The notes under the pieces: model-generated
Seen by the model: only the letters and a program-made list of their open reading frames with translations
Told to the model about the DNA's origin: nothing
Database searches by the model: none
From: Okapia johnstoni
Taxonomy: Eukaryota; Chordata; Mammalia; Artiodactyla; Giraffidae
Reading direction: 5' to 3'
Assembly: GCA_024291935.2 (NCBI GenBank)
Contig: CM044313.1
Span: forward strand, 85,063,001-85,127,000
Length of the DNA: 64,000 nucleotides
Shown here: positions 32,700-44,877 of the stretch, in pieces
Position numbering within the stretch: the stretch's first letter is position 1
Layout: each line of letters begins with the position of its first letter
Translations under genes and position numbers: made by a program

Positions 32700-33045
32700 T
32701 GTATATTGCCTCCCTACCTAGACCCTGTCAAATACTTCCTACTCCTTTGCCTTCAAGAATGATGTTCTTCTGCTTAGAAAATTACCTTCCTCTGCTCTCT
32801 ACCTTGCTAATTTTCAATGAGCCTTCCAGACTTAGATAAAATATTTAATCCGCTCAGTATATCATGGAATCTCAGGATTTTGTCTTCATAAGACATCAAA
32901 TTTTCAGTTCATATGAGTAATTATCTGCATAACTTTATATCATATATTGGTTTACAAGTTCTGTAAGAAAGAGAACCCTGCACAGTTGTAAGCCACACCA
33001 TTTTAATTAAAGAAATCAATAAACATGTTTTAGTGAAGGATCACA
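32700..33045 (+). mobile_element. L2 LINE 3'-end relic
   Basis: L2 3' order on the plus strand: TTCTTCTGCTTAGAAAATTA, CTCTCTACCTTGCTAATTTT, CCTTCCAGACTTAGATAAAA, then AGTAATTATCTGCATAAC and GTTCTGTAAGAAAGAGAACC. It ends near AATAAACATG. Strongly diverged. Confidence 0.55.
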
Positions 33046-33424
33046 TATTTGGAAATTAGAACTTCTAAATCATAGGTGAAGAAAGATGATGAAAGATGCA
33101 TTGGTTAATCTAAATGACTCTTTATCTGGAGACATGTACTATTTCACCACTTCTTTGAAAATGACATATTTGGTGTTTCTTTAAATTTAACTTGCTTGTT
33201 TTTGAGTGTTCATAAGTTTAACAATAGACCTGACTCATTTTCATGTTTATGTACATTTTATTTATGCAATAAGTATTATTTTTCTGCTCCTTTTCTATTC
33301 TAGGCATTTGACTAATCATTCTATATATATCATATATTTTAATCATTTCTCTAATGCTTCCATTATTTTTTATCATGTGTACAAATATATTCCATTTTCC
33401 CTCTCATTAATTTTGTAATTTTTA
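33046..33424. other. Unique spacer between two L2 relics
   Basis: No gene or repeat recognised in this spacer. Confidence 0.45.
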
Positions 33425-33880
33425 AAATCTTGAAATCATCCTTGACAAACATCTTAAACAATTAATCTGTTTTAAAAATCCTCAAATAGCTAGCTCTCTC
33501 TTTCTCAAATGCTCCACCAGACAATACGTAATATATCCTTTTGCCCCTGTTACTACAACTCTGATCTTGTCTCCTATAACTGATGACACCCTTGCTTACT
33601 GTATCCAAGGGTTAATAAATTGGTTGACTTTAAGTGTCACCTTATTGGAATCTATTTTATCTACTTAAAACAGCTCCTTTTGTCCAAGGCTCTCAGTTTT
33701 CTAATTTCATGTATCTTTATTTTTCTGCACTCATAAGTGTCTCTCATACTCATTTAGTTGTCTCTTTCATTTTCAACAGCTCTAACCTAGATTTAAAATT
33801 TTTTACCATATTTTTAATGTTATTTATTTAATACATAACATTTGGTAGGGCCTCAACATTTGTGAACTGATAAAATGATC
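33425..33880 (+). mobile_element. L2 LINE 3'-end relic, second copy
   Basis: TTGAAATCATCCTTGACAAA, later AGTGTCACCTTATTGGAATC, ATTTTATCTACTTAAAACAG, and the terminal GGTAGGGCCTCAACATTTGT, matching the order of the L2 3' end ('agtaggcgctcaataaatatttgtt'). Confidence 0.6.
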
Positions 33881-35706
33881 TTCTCCAAGGCTATAAGATA
33901 TAGTAAAAGAGAACACCAATTCTTGCACATGTCTTCTTAATCACAAAATATTTCCTTACATATTTTAATCCATATCTTTTACATTCTCTATAATAATGTA
34001 ACTATGAGAAACAAGTCATTTTTTAAGTCATTTTAATGTGGTTAATATTTACTCATAGTCTGTGAGACAGTATGTTTACCATATTGAAAGTAGTTTATAC
34101 ATATGATAGAGTAAAATAGGCCAAAATAAATCTATTGTTGCATAAATGCTCAAGGATTTTAAAGGCATCATATTCTAGTTATCTGTTGACATGATGAACA
34201 AAAATTAAAATCCAATTACCACAAAATGTACTATGAGGAAAAATTAAGGATGAATTCTTCCCACACATATTTTTGAACAAGCGCATTTCAGGATGACTCA
34301 GATCAGACTTTGAATAATGATGGCAAGTTGAAAAGAAGCATATAGTTTCCCCCTTCTCAAAAAAATACTAACACTTGAATTTACCATGATTCTAGTTAAT
34401 TTTAAACTTTGGAGTTTTGGAGATACACTGCATGGACTCCTTCCAAGACCTATATCTAATTTTTCATATTATTCATGCTTGTATATTACCTTTCTTAAAG
34501 AAAATCCCATTACATTATATAATCTTTTATCCCCCAAACTATACCTACGGTTGAGAGCAGATTAAAGATTATTCCTTAAGGTAAAACCCTAAAAGCAAGG
34601 AAACAATACAAAAGAAGAGCAATTAAATATTGACAAATGGAAAGCAAATAAATGACTAGTAACTAAATTATTAAACCATAAAAAGGGAAATTCTAAAATT
34701 GCAGTGGGGATAGCTGATTATAAAACTTTACCTTTAAAGTATAATATTTAAATTATTTATGAACTGACAGCATCTGATACCTCTGTAAGTAGTGATAAGA
34801 CTGGGATTACAAAATGCTTTAAACAGTGAGTATATGCCTGAATTCCTTCCACTCTTTCAGTTACATAACTGACAGTCCCACAAACTAGCAATAATATACC
34901 AAGTTGTTCCCTGGAGATGGTAAAAGGCCTATTAATTACTGTAATTCATATACAGTTTCAAGCACAGATACTATACCAAACCAAAAATCATAACTATATA
35001 TGCAAACTGAAAGCTGATAGCCTATCTCCACTAGCATCACACAAAGACCTTCCAGGAGTAGTCTCTAGGAAAACTGACCAGCCCAAGAGGAAATACCAGA
35101 GAGAACGACATCGGGATCCTTCCCTAATATGCACCAATCCTCCCAACACCCACTGGAGCTCCAGGACAAACAGTTCCTTGGAAAAACTAACAGACAATAA
35201 AAAGTAAACTATGAAACCTAAATGAAAAAGGCTAAAACCATCAGATAAGAGACATAGGGAATCTGCCAAAATAGAAATTTATTTATTTATATACATATAC
35301 TTAAAAAATATATAAATCTCAGTGATAGTCTCATATTAGTGAATATATCGATTCTGTGATACAAAAGTAAGATACCACAAAAATTCAGAGAAAATACTAA
35401 TGGAAATGACAAATATAAGTAGGTGGCAGAAATTTTTAAGTTATTGAATGTTGGAAATATAAAATTGAAGAAGTAACTGAGAAAGTTAAAAGATATGGAG
35501 AACAGGAGAAAATAGGAATGATCAACTAAACTGAACATGAATGTACACAGGTTATTTACTAAAATGAAAAAGAAAGGTAGAAAATCTTAAATTAAATAAT
35601 GGAAATATTTCAGGACTAAAGAACGTTTTCCAACTTCACAGTCCATGGAAATCCTGGCACAGTCATGAGTGTAGATACTTATTAAGGCGCTAGTGAAGAG
35701 GAACTA
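33881..35706. other. Unique or unclassified AT-rich DNA
   Basis: About 1.8 kb without recent repeats. A less AT-rich patch at 34990-35210 is open on both strands (96 and 91 codons) with no recognisable domain. Part of 35330-35700 could be old L1/HAL1-like A-rich sequence. No gene is supported. Confidence 0.4.
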
Positions 35707-36578
35707 AGTTTAGTTCACTTCAGTTCAGTCCCTCAGTCGTGTCCGACTCTTTGCGACCCCATGGACTGCAGCACACCAGGCGTCCCTGTCCATCACCGAC
35801 CCCCGGAGTTTACTCAAACTCACGCCCATTGAGTCTGTGATGCCATCCAACCATCTCATCCTCTGTCGTCCCCTTCTCCTTTCACCTTCAATCTTTCCCA
35901 GCATCAGGGTCTTTTCAAATGAGTCAACTCTTCTCACCAGGTGGCCAAAGTATTGGCATATCAGCTTCAACATTAGACCTTCCAATGAATATTCAGGGAT
36001 GATTTCCTTTAGGATTGATTGGTTGGATCTCCCTGCAATCCAAGGGACTCTCAAGAGTCTTGTCCAACACCACAGTTCAAAAGTATCAATTCTTCAGTGC
36101 TCAGTTTTCTTTATAGTCCAACTCTCACATCCATACATGACCACTGGAAAAACCATAGCCTTGACTAGACAGACCTTTGTTGACAAAGTAATGCCTCTGC
36201 TTTTTAATATGCTGTCTAGGTTGGTCATAACTTTTCTTCCAAGGAGTAAGCATCTTTTAATTTCATGGCTGCAGTCACCATCTGCACTGATTCTGGAGCC
36301 CTCAAAATAAAGTCTGTCATTGTTTCTTCTGTTTCTCCATCTATCCGCCATGAAGTGACGGGACCATCTGCCATGATCTTAGTTTTCTGAATGTTGAGCT
36401 TTAAGCCAACTTTTTCACTCTCCTTTCACTTTCATCAAGAGGATTTTTAGTTCTTCTTCACTTTCTGCCACAAGGGTGGTGTCATCTGTATATCTGAGGT
36501 TATTGATATTTCTCCCAGCAATCTTGATTTCAGCTTGTGCTTCATCCAGCTCAGCATGTCTCATGATATACTCTGCAT
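35707..36578 (-). mobile_element. BovB LINE, 3' fragment, left arm of a head-to-head pair
   Basis: Minus-strand copy from the 3' end (CTCAGTCGTGTCCGACTC) to CATGATATACTCTGCAT in the RT region. C-terminal protein pieces at 35725-36054 and 36094-36351. It changes directly to a plus-strand BovB at 36579. Confidence 0.95.
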
Positions 36579-37282
36579 GAAGAGGAACTAAAGGACCTCT
36601 TAATTAGGGTGAAGGAGGAGAGTGAAAGAGCCGTATTAAAAAAACTAAGATTGAGGCATCCGGCCCTATTACTTCATAGAAAATAGAGGGGGAAACGGTG
36701 GAAGTAGTGACAGATTTCATCTTCTTGGGCTCTAAAATCACTGTGGAAGGTGAATGCAGCCATGAAATAAGAAGCTATGACAAATCTAGATAGTGTGCTG
36801 AATAGTAGAGACATTACTCTGCTGACAAAGGTCCATATAATCAAGGCTATGGTCTTCCCAGTAGTCATGTACTGTTGTGAGAGCTGGACCTTAAAGAAGG
36901 CAGAGTGCTGAAGAACTGATGCCTTCGAACTATGGTGCTGGAGAAGACTTCTGAGAGATCCTTGGACAGCAAGGTCAAACCAGTCATTCTTAAGGGAAAT
37001 TGACCCTGAATACTCACTGGAAGGACTGAAGTTGAAACTCTGGTATTTTGGTAATTTGATGTGAACAGTTGACTCATTGGAAAAGTCCATGATGCTGGGA
37101 AAGACTGAAGGAAGAAGGAGAACAGGGCATCAGAGGATGAGATGGCTGGATGGCATCACCAATGCAATGGACATGAACTTGGACAAACTTCAGGAGATGG
37201 TGAGGAACACAGAGGCCTGGCGTGCTCCAGTCCATGGGGTCACAAAGAGTTGGACACTACTGGGTGACTGAACAACAACACA
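36579..37282 (+). mobile_element. BovB LINE, 3' fragment, right arm of a head-to-head pair
   Basis: Plus-strand copy beginning GAAGAGGAACTAAAGGACCT and ending GACTGAACAACAACA. More diverged than its left partner, with several deletions. Minus-strand frames 36674-37090 are antisense shadows. Confidence 0.93.
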
Positions 37283-37795
37283 ATATCAAGAAATTTTAGA
37301 ACACTGTTGAGAAAAAGGAGAGATAAGAAGAGAATGGATCACATAAAAACATAATCAAAATGATCCTGTGTTTAAGAATAGCCAGTAGAAATGCAAGATA
37401 ATAAAGTTAAGGAGTAATGTGGTCAACATTGTGAACAGAAATTGTTTTTTCATCTAAATTTTATAGCAATCTAAAGTATTAATCACATAGAATAATAAAA
37501 TAAAATATTTCAGACATGTGTCAAATGTTTATAACTCCACATATCCTTTTTCAGGAAGAGGGGATATACTGAGAAAATAACCACTGAAGGAAACCAAAAA
37601 TCTAGCATGGAAAAGAGGCAAACCATCCTTCCAGGAGGAGAGAAATGTGGCATCTAGATATGCACACAGACACCAAACATAGAGGGAAAGCAATTCAGAC
37701 TCAAGCAGGTCAAAAGACTTAATGAAAATTTTCTCTAAAAATAAAGTTATTAATAAACTAAAGTAAATAAACTAAACCAAATAAGACTGAGCTAA
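37283..37795. other. Sequence between BovB copies, possibly old L1/HAL1
   Basis: A-rich sequence with stretches such as GCATGGAAAAGAGGCAAACC and GTCAAAAGACTTAATGAAAA that suggest an ancient LINE on the plus strand. The same A-rich character resumes after the next BovB at 38630-38760. Weakly supported. Confidence 0.3.
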
Positions 37796-38629
37796 CACAA
37801 GCTGGAATCAAGATTGCCAGGAGAAATATAAATAACCTCAGATATGCAGATGACACCACTTTTATGGCAGAAAGTGAAGAAGAACTAAAGGGCCTCTTGA
37901 TGAAAGTGAAAGAGGAGAGTGACAAAGTTGGCTTAAAGTTCAACATTCAGAAAACTAAGATCATGGCATCTGGTCCCATCACTTCACGGCAAATAGATGG
38001 GGAAACAGTGCAAACAGTGTCAAACTTCATTTTGGGGGGCTCCAAAATCACTGCAGATGGTGATTGCAGCCATGAAATTAAAAGATGCTTACTCCTTGGA
38101 AGGAAAGTTATGACCAACCTAAATAGCATATTTAAAAGCAGAGACATTACTTTGCCAGCAAAGGTCCGTCTAGTCAAGGCTATGCTTTTTCCAGTAGTCA
38201 TGTATGGATGTGAGAGTTGGACGGTGAAGAAAGGTGAACGCCGAAGAATTGATGCTTTTGAACTGTGGTGTTGAGGAGAAGACTCTTGAGAGTCCCTTGG
38301 ACTGCAAGGAGATCCAACCAGTCCATCCTAAAGGAGATCAGTCCTGGGTGTTCATGGGAAGGACTGATGTTGAAGCTGAAACTCCAATGCTTTGGTCACC
38401 TCATGCGAAGAACTGACTCATTGGAAAATACCCTAATGCTGGGAAGGATTGGGGGCAGGAGGAGAAGGGGACGACAGAAGATGAGATGGCTGGGTGGCAT
38501 CACTGACTCGATGGGCATGGGTTAGGTAGACTCCGGGAGTTGGTGATGGACAGGGAGGCCTGGCGTGCTGCAGTTCATGGGGTTGCAGAGTCGCACACCA
38601 CTGAGCGACTAAAATGAACTGAACTGAAT
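37796..38629 (+). mobile_element. BovB LINE, 3' fragment
   Basis: Plus-strand copy from CACAAGCTGGAATCAAGATT, just before the RT catalytic box, to the 3' end GACTAAAATGAACTGAACTG. The 136-codon frame at 37864-38274 reads [18 protein letters not shown] through to [10 protein letters not shown], the BovB C-terminal region, and is then frameshifted. It is less diverged than the 36579 copy. Confidence 0.95.
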
Positions 38630-38639
38630 ACCAAAAAAA

Positions 38640-40644
38640 TGTTGCTGAATTCTTGATACAGAGCGAATTAAGCAAATATACCTGAAAGACATAAAGAAAA
38701 TAATGAGGATGCAGACAGAAATAAGTAAGCAAATTTATTATGTGACTCATTAGTGAATACCATTCATTTATCACTCAATATTGACCTCATGCACATAATT
38801 ATATATCCATTTTTGGAGGATGGTAGATGGGAAATGTGGAAACTGGCTGCCTCTTTGTACAGGTATCTCTTTATATTTAATTTGGTAAATTAAATAATTA
38901 CAGTAATTTAAGTCAGCAAGTTCAGAAAATAACATCACCATCTATATATAAAAATCTTGAGCGACATATCATTTTTCAGTGTATATATGCCACAGCCAAT
39001 CAGAGTGACAATTATCAACAGTGATTGGAATAGAAGGCTAATAAAATAAACTTTCGGTTGCAACTAATTCATATGTATAACGAAAAGAAAGATTATTCAG
39101 TGAGAAAATATAGTTGAAAAATCAGAGAAAACTGAATATACTTTAAATTCTTTGATGATACATGTATATTGTATTTGGCCTGAAGTGGTGTTAATAAGAT
39201 CACTAGAGATATGGGGTGCGTAGAATTTCCTTTTAAGTATCACATGAATTAACATTTCATCTTTTTGATTTAGTCAATTCTATCCTTTGTTCTCTTCACA
39301 AAATAAATCAATTTGTTTCAAATAAAGCTTAATGTATTTTTATACACTGAAAGTTGTTCTTTGGAATATGTGTTTCTCTAGCTCTGTCCTTTAGAATACA
39401 TTAGATGGAAATTTTCATTTTACACTCTATGTCTAACATCAAAGAATGTATACTAAAGCATTCAGGGAGCTCTACATCAATAAGGAACTCAATAAAAGAA
39501 TGTTAAGATTGCTTCATTGGAGGCAAAACTGGTTAATGTCTCACAGAACAATAAATACAAAGGGTTATACTTTTCAGCAGAAATAAATCATTTACATCTC
39601 AGCCAGACAAATATATACAAAGCAGCATGTGATTTCCCTAAAGTCCTTTAATCAAAGTTTTACCATCATTGAATTAAGTTTCTACTACTGAAGAAGAGGG
39701 TGGTTTTACGTCTGATAACTTGCCTCTTTTTTTACATGTATTTCTCCTTCCCATCAGAAAACTTCTTCATATTTACCTTAGATTGGGTGCATTTCCTCTA
39801 TGCCATACTCTGAACTATCTATGCTTTAGAAAAGTCCTTTCCAAGTCAGAATGTCTTATACCCCATAATACAATGGCTCAATAATTTCATTTACATCCTT
39901 TCTTCTTTTTTGCACTTTCATAATGCTATTCTTCCTTTAAGCAAAATGAAAGTGTAAATTTATAAGGGAAAAGATGCACACAAGAGCATACAGAAACAAG
40001 GAATATGTCTAAATATTAAATTTGTTACATATTTGCACTCACATATCTTTAATCCTTGGGATCACTATTAGTTAAAATTATTATTTAATATTATTGTATG
40101 TGAAAACATGGGTTAAGGAAGTTGAAATAATTGGTCCAAATCAAAGAGAGCAACAGTATAAAAATAATTTCAAAATACCTCTAACACAAAGACCCTTCTT
40201 TCAGTAAGCTATGATGATTGTCAAAGGATCTGTTGATTCAGATATTAAAAGTGACATGAAGTTGACAGAATAAATGTCCAATCTTATTTTAATTTTCTAA
40301 TCAATTCTGTCTGACCTGGGAGAAATGTCTGCTTTGATAAAGAAAATCAACAACTAAATCAAGTGAAACAACAACAGCATTGTAATATAAACTTCACAGA
40401 GAATAGGAAACCTTATAGCCATTGTTACTTCTTTTTGTGTTTATATTCTAATAAGATATTCAATAGTCACATTCTCACCAAATAGCTCTCTTAACTGACT
40501 TATTTTCATTATCTGCATTAATCATATGGATTAAGCTGATTTTAAAAAAAGTCTTGATAAGAATGCTGTTATCAAGTCTTTGATCAATAATCTCAATATG
40601 TGTGTAAAGTAAATCACAGATTTAAAAAGTTTATTAAAAAAGCA
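38640..40644. other. Unique AT-rich DNA with a MIR relic
   Basis: About 2 kb with no recent transposon and no coding frame above 63 codons. One MIR is listed separately. Confidence 0.55.
40050..40215 (-). mobile_element. MIR SINE relic
   Basis: The plus strand shows the inverse MIR order: ATTATTTAATATTATTGTAT, GAAAACATGGGTTAAGGAAG, TTGGTCCAAATCAAAGAG and ACCTCTAACACAAAGACCC. This corresponds to 'gaggaaactgaggc ... taacttgcccaaggtcac'. Confidence 0.6.
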
Positions 40645-41394
40645 TTGTAATGAAACAAGGAAAATCTCAAATAAATAGCCTAACCTTACACTGTAAGGAA
40701 CTAGAAAAGAAAGAATAAACAAACCCCGAAGTTAGTAGAAGGCAAGAAATCATAAATATCAGAGCAGACATACATAAAATAGTACAAAAAAAAAAGTAGA
40801 AAGATCAATGAAACTTAAAGATAGTTCTTTGAAAACATAAACAAAATTGATAAAACTTTACCCCGATTCATCAAGAAAAAAAAAGAGAAAAGACCCAAAT
40901 CAATAAAATAAGAAATGAAAAAGGAGAAATTATCACTTTACACCACAGATATACAAAGGTTCACAAGGGACTATTACAAATGATATGTGGATAAACGGAC
41001 AAATTCTTAAAAAGGTGTATTCTTCCATGCCTGAATCAGGATGAAATGGAAAATATGAAAAGACTAATTACCAGTAATGAAACTGAATCAGTAATTAAAA
41101 AGACCCCTAAAACAAAAGTCAAGAACCAGATGGTATCACAGGTGAATTCCAACAAACATTTAGAGAAAAGTTAACACTTATCCTTCTGAAACTATTTCAA
41201 ATTCCAAGAGGAAAGGACATTTCCTAATTCATTTCATGAGGCTAGCATCACCCTGATACCAAAAACCAGACAAATATATCGAAAAAAAAAAAAAGGAAGA
41301 AAATTACAGGTCAATGTCAGTGATGAGTATAGATCAAAAATTCTCAACAAAATTTTACCAAACTAAATCCAACAATGTTTTAAAGGGATCGTAT

Positions 41395-41684
41395 AACTGT
41401 GGTGTTGGAGAAGACTCTTGAGATTCCCTTGGAAAGCAAGGAGATCAAACCAGTCAATCCTAAAGGAAATCAATCCTGAATATTCATTGGAAGGATCGAT
41501 GCTGAAGCCCCAGTACGTTGGCCACCTGATGCAAACAACTCACTTGTTGGAAAAGACCCTGATTCTGGGAAGCAGGAGGAGAAGGGGACAGTAGAGGATA
41601 AGATGGCTGGATGCATCACTGACTCAATGGACATGAGTTTGAGCAAGCTCTGGGAGACAGTGAAGGACAGGGAAGCCTGGCATG
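41395..41684 (+). mobile_element. Internal BovB fragment replacing part of the L1
   Basis: Starts ACTGTGGTGTTGGAGAAGAC and stops at GGAAGCCTGGCATG, before the BovB 3' end, so it is truncated at both sides. L1 sequence expected between the flanks is absent. The right junction shares ATG between BovB and L1. Confidence 0.92.
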
Positions 41685-41875
41685 ATCATCTCAATAGATG
41701 CAGAAAAAGCTTTTGACAAAATTCAGTTTCAATATATTATAAAAACTTTCCAGAAAGTGGGCATAGAGGGAATGTACCTTGACATAATAAAGGCCACATA
41801 TGACAAATCTACAGCTAACACTGTACTCAGTGGTGAAAAGTTGAACATGTTTTCTCTAAGGTCAAGAATTCCACA

Positions 41876-41985
41876 ATCACACGTACAAAGATTGTTTTTC
41901 CAAATTAGGTCCTCTTTGTCGGTTCTGAGGATTACAACTTGGGCATACCTTTGGGGCTGCTATTAAAACTGCTGCAGTCTGGTAA
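41876..41985 (-). mobile_element. Possible MLT1-type LTR patch inside the L1
   Basis: This stretch does not follow L1. Its inverse (AATCCTCAGAACCGACAAAG, GACCTAATTTGG, then TTTGTACGTGTGATT) resembles the 'cccagaacctgtgaatgtgacctta(tttgg)' part of MaLR/MLT1-type LTRs. The L1 section that should contain the RT catalytic box is missing here. Tentative. Confidence 0.35.
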
Positions 41986-43115
41986 GAAAAAAAAATAGAC
42001 AAATCAGTTGCTTTCTATACACTAACAATGAAGTATCAGAAAGAGAAATGAAGGAAATCATCCCACTTACCATCACATCAAAAAGAACAAAATACATAGG
42101 GACAATCCTGTCTAAGGAGGTAAATGTCTTATACTTGGAAAACTATGACGCTGAAGAAAGAAGTAGAAGATGACAAAAACATGGAAAAATATACCATCTG
42201 TTTGTGTCATTTGTGTTTGTTCTTGGATCAGAAGAAATAACATTATTAAAATGAAAATACTACTCAAAGTAATCTGCAGATTCAATGCATTTTTTATCAA
42301 AATGCCAAAGGCATTTTTCACAGAATTAGAATAAATAATTTTAAAATTTGTATGGAAACATAAAAGACCATCAATAGACAAATCAATCTTGAGAAAGAAG
42401 AACACATCTGGAGGAATCAAGCTCCCTGACTTTATACATATACTACAAAGCTAAAGTCATGAAAATGATACAGTACTAAAAAAAAAAAATAGTATGGCAC
42501 GTGCACAAAAACAAACACATAGATTAATGGAATAAAATAAAGAGCACAGAAATAAACCTACACACTTATGGTCAATTAAATCTATGACAAAGCAGGCAAA
42601 AATATACAACAGATATGAGTCTCTTTAATAAATGGTGGTGGGAAATCTGAACAGTTACATATAAAACCACAAAATTGGCACATTCTCTAACACCATATAC
42701 AAAAATAAACTCTAAATGAATTAAAGGTCTAAATGTAATACCAGATGTTATAAAACTCCTAGAGGAAAACATAGGCAGAACACTGACATAATTTGCAGCA
42801 AGATCTGTTTGGATCTGTCTCCTAAAGCAAAGAGAATAAAAGCAAAAGAAAAAAAATAAATGTGACCTAATTATACTTAAAAGATTTTGCACAGAGAATG
42901 TAACCACTGACAAAATGAAAAGACAACATATTGACTTGCAGATGATATGACTGATACGGGGTAATGTCCAATAAACACAAAGAGTTTATACAACTCAACT
43001 CAAAAAGGCAAACAACCTTAATGAAAAATGAGCAAAAGAACTGAAACGACATTTTTTTCAAAGAAGAAATGCACTTGGTCAACAAGCACATCAAAATAAG
43101 ATGCTCTATATTGCT

Positions 43116-43366
43116 GTGTTTTTCTGGTGGCTCAGATGGTAAAGAATCTGCCTGCAATGCAGGAGACCTGGGTTCAGTCCCTGGGTTGGGAAGATCCCCT
43201 GGAGAATGGAATGGCAACCCACTCCAGTATTCTTGCCTGAAAAATTCATGAACAGACGAGCCTGGTGGGCTACAGTCCACAGGATCATAAACATTCAGAC
43301 ACGAATGAGCAACTAACACATGTGCGTGCACACACACAGACACACACACACAGACACACAAACACA
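43116..43366 (+). mobile_element. Bov-tA SINE with (CA)n tail and exact target duplication
   Basis: Plus-strand SINE from GTGTTTTTCTGGTGGCTCAG to GCAACTAACACATGTG, followed by a degenerate (CA)n tract to 43366. Target duplication CTATATTGCT at 43106-43115 and 43367-43376 encloses SINE plus CA tract. The CA repeat is therefore the element's 3' tail or grew from it. Confidence 0.96.
43324..43366. repeat. Imperfect (CA)n microsatellite
   Basis: CA repeats interrupted by GA units, forming the tail of the SINE above. Likely polymorphic in length. Confidence 0.9.
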
Positions 43367-43383
43367 CTATATTGCTAGCCATC

Positions 43384-44877
43384 AGTTCAGTTTAGTCAGT
43401 TCAGTCGCTCAGTCGTGTCTAACTCTTTGCAAACCCATGAACCGCAGCACACCAGGCCTCCCTGTCCATCACCAACCCCTGGAATCTACCCAAACCCATG
43501 TCCATTGAATCGGTGATGCCATCCAACCATCTCATCCTCTGCCATCCCCTTCTCCTCCTGCCCTCAATCTTTCCTAGGATCAGGGTCTTTTCAAATGAGT
43601 CAGCTCTTTGCATCAGGTGGCCAAAGTATTGGAGTTTCAGCATCAACATCAGTCCTTCCAATGAACACCCAGGACTGATCTCCTTTAGGATGGACTGGTT
43701 GGATCTCCTTGCAGTCCAAGGGACTCTCAAGAGTCTTCTCCAACACCACAGTTCAAAAGCATCAATTCTTCGGCACTCAGCCTTCTCTGTAGTCCAACTC
43801 TCACATCCAAACATGACTACTGAAAAAACCATAGCCTTGACTAGACGGGCCTTTGTTGACAAAGCAATGTCTGAGCTTCTTAATATGCTGTCTAGGTTGG
43901 TCATAACTTTCCTTCCAAGGAGTAAGCATCTTTTAATTTCATGGCTGCAATCACCATCTCCAGTGATTTTGGAGCCCCAAAAAATAAAGTCAGTCACTGT
44001 TTCCCCATTTACTTGCCATGAAGTGATGGGACAGGATGCCATGATCTTAGTTTTCTTAATGTTAAGCTTTAAGCCAACATTTTCACTCTCCTCTTTCACT
44101 TTCATCAAGAAGCTCTTTAGTTCTTCTTCACTTCTGCCATAAGGGTGGTGTCATCTGCATATCTGCGGTTATTGGTACTTCTCCCAGCAATCTTTTTCCC
44201 AGCTTGTGCTTCCTCCAGCCCAGCATTTCTCATGATGTGCTCTGCATATAAGCTAAATAAGCAGGGTGACAATATACAGCCTTGATGTACTCCTTTTCCT
44301 ATTTGGAACCAGTGCGTTGTTCCATGTCCAGTTCTAACTGTTGCTTCCTGACCTGCAGACAATTTCCCAAGAGGTAGGCCACATGATCTGGTACTCCCAT
44401 CTCCTTGAGAATTTTCCACAGTTTATTGTGATCCACACAGTCAAAGGCTTTGGCATAGTCAATAAAGCAGAAATACATGTTTTTCTGGAACTCTCTTGCT
44501 TTTTCGATGATCCAGCAGATGTTGGCAATTTGATCTCTGGTTCCTTTGCCTTTTCTAAAACCAGCTTGAACATCTGGAAGTTCACAGTTCACGTATTGCT
44601 AAAGCCTGGCTTGGAGAATTTTGAGCATTACTTTGCTAACATGTGAGATGAGTGTAATTGTGCAGTAGTGTGAACACTATTTGGCCCTGCCTTTCTCTGG
44701 GATTGGAATGAAAACTGACCTTTTCCAGTCCTGTGGCCACTGCTGAGTTTTCCAAATTTGCTGACATATTGCGTGCAGCACTTTCACAGCATCATCTTTT
44801 ATGATTTGAAATAGCTCAACTGGAATTCCATCACCTCCACTAGCTTTGTTCATAGTGATGTTTCCTAAGGCCCACTT
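43384..44877 (-). mobile_element. BovB LINE, 1.5-kb copy inserted in the L1
   Basis: Minus-strand copy from the 3' end (GTCAGTTCAGTCGCTCAGTC) to the IPVELFQIIKDDAVKVLHAI region of the RT. The 229-codon minus frame at 43419-44108 covers the C-terminal part. Minus frames 44299-44592 and 44117-44419 carry CFIDYAKAFDCVDHNKLWKI, QGCILSPCLFSLYAEH and [13 protein letters not shown], so RT motifs are unusually well kept. A few frameshifts separate them, for example at the join near 44117. L1 continues on both sides. It is one of the least decayed BovB copies here. Confidence 0.96.

Noticed and set aside
34917..35207. 96-codon plus-strand frame as a small gene
   Set aside because: The opposite strand is equally open (91 codons at 34994-35269), no domain, and no promoter or splice context.
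35707..37282. Twin-priming inversion of a single BovB insertion
   Set aside because: The two arms cover the same BovB 3' region, whereas twin priming yields non-overlapping parts in opposite orientation.
43320..43370. Regular short repeats as a CRISPR-like array
   Set aside because: It is an imperfect CA microsatellite at a SINE tail in a mammalian genome; there are no spacers.
43419..44142. Overlapping 229- and 214-codon frames on opposite strands
   Set aside because: The minus frame is the BovB C-terminal region and the plus frame its antisense shadow.
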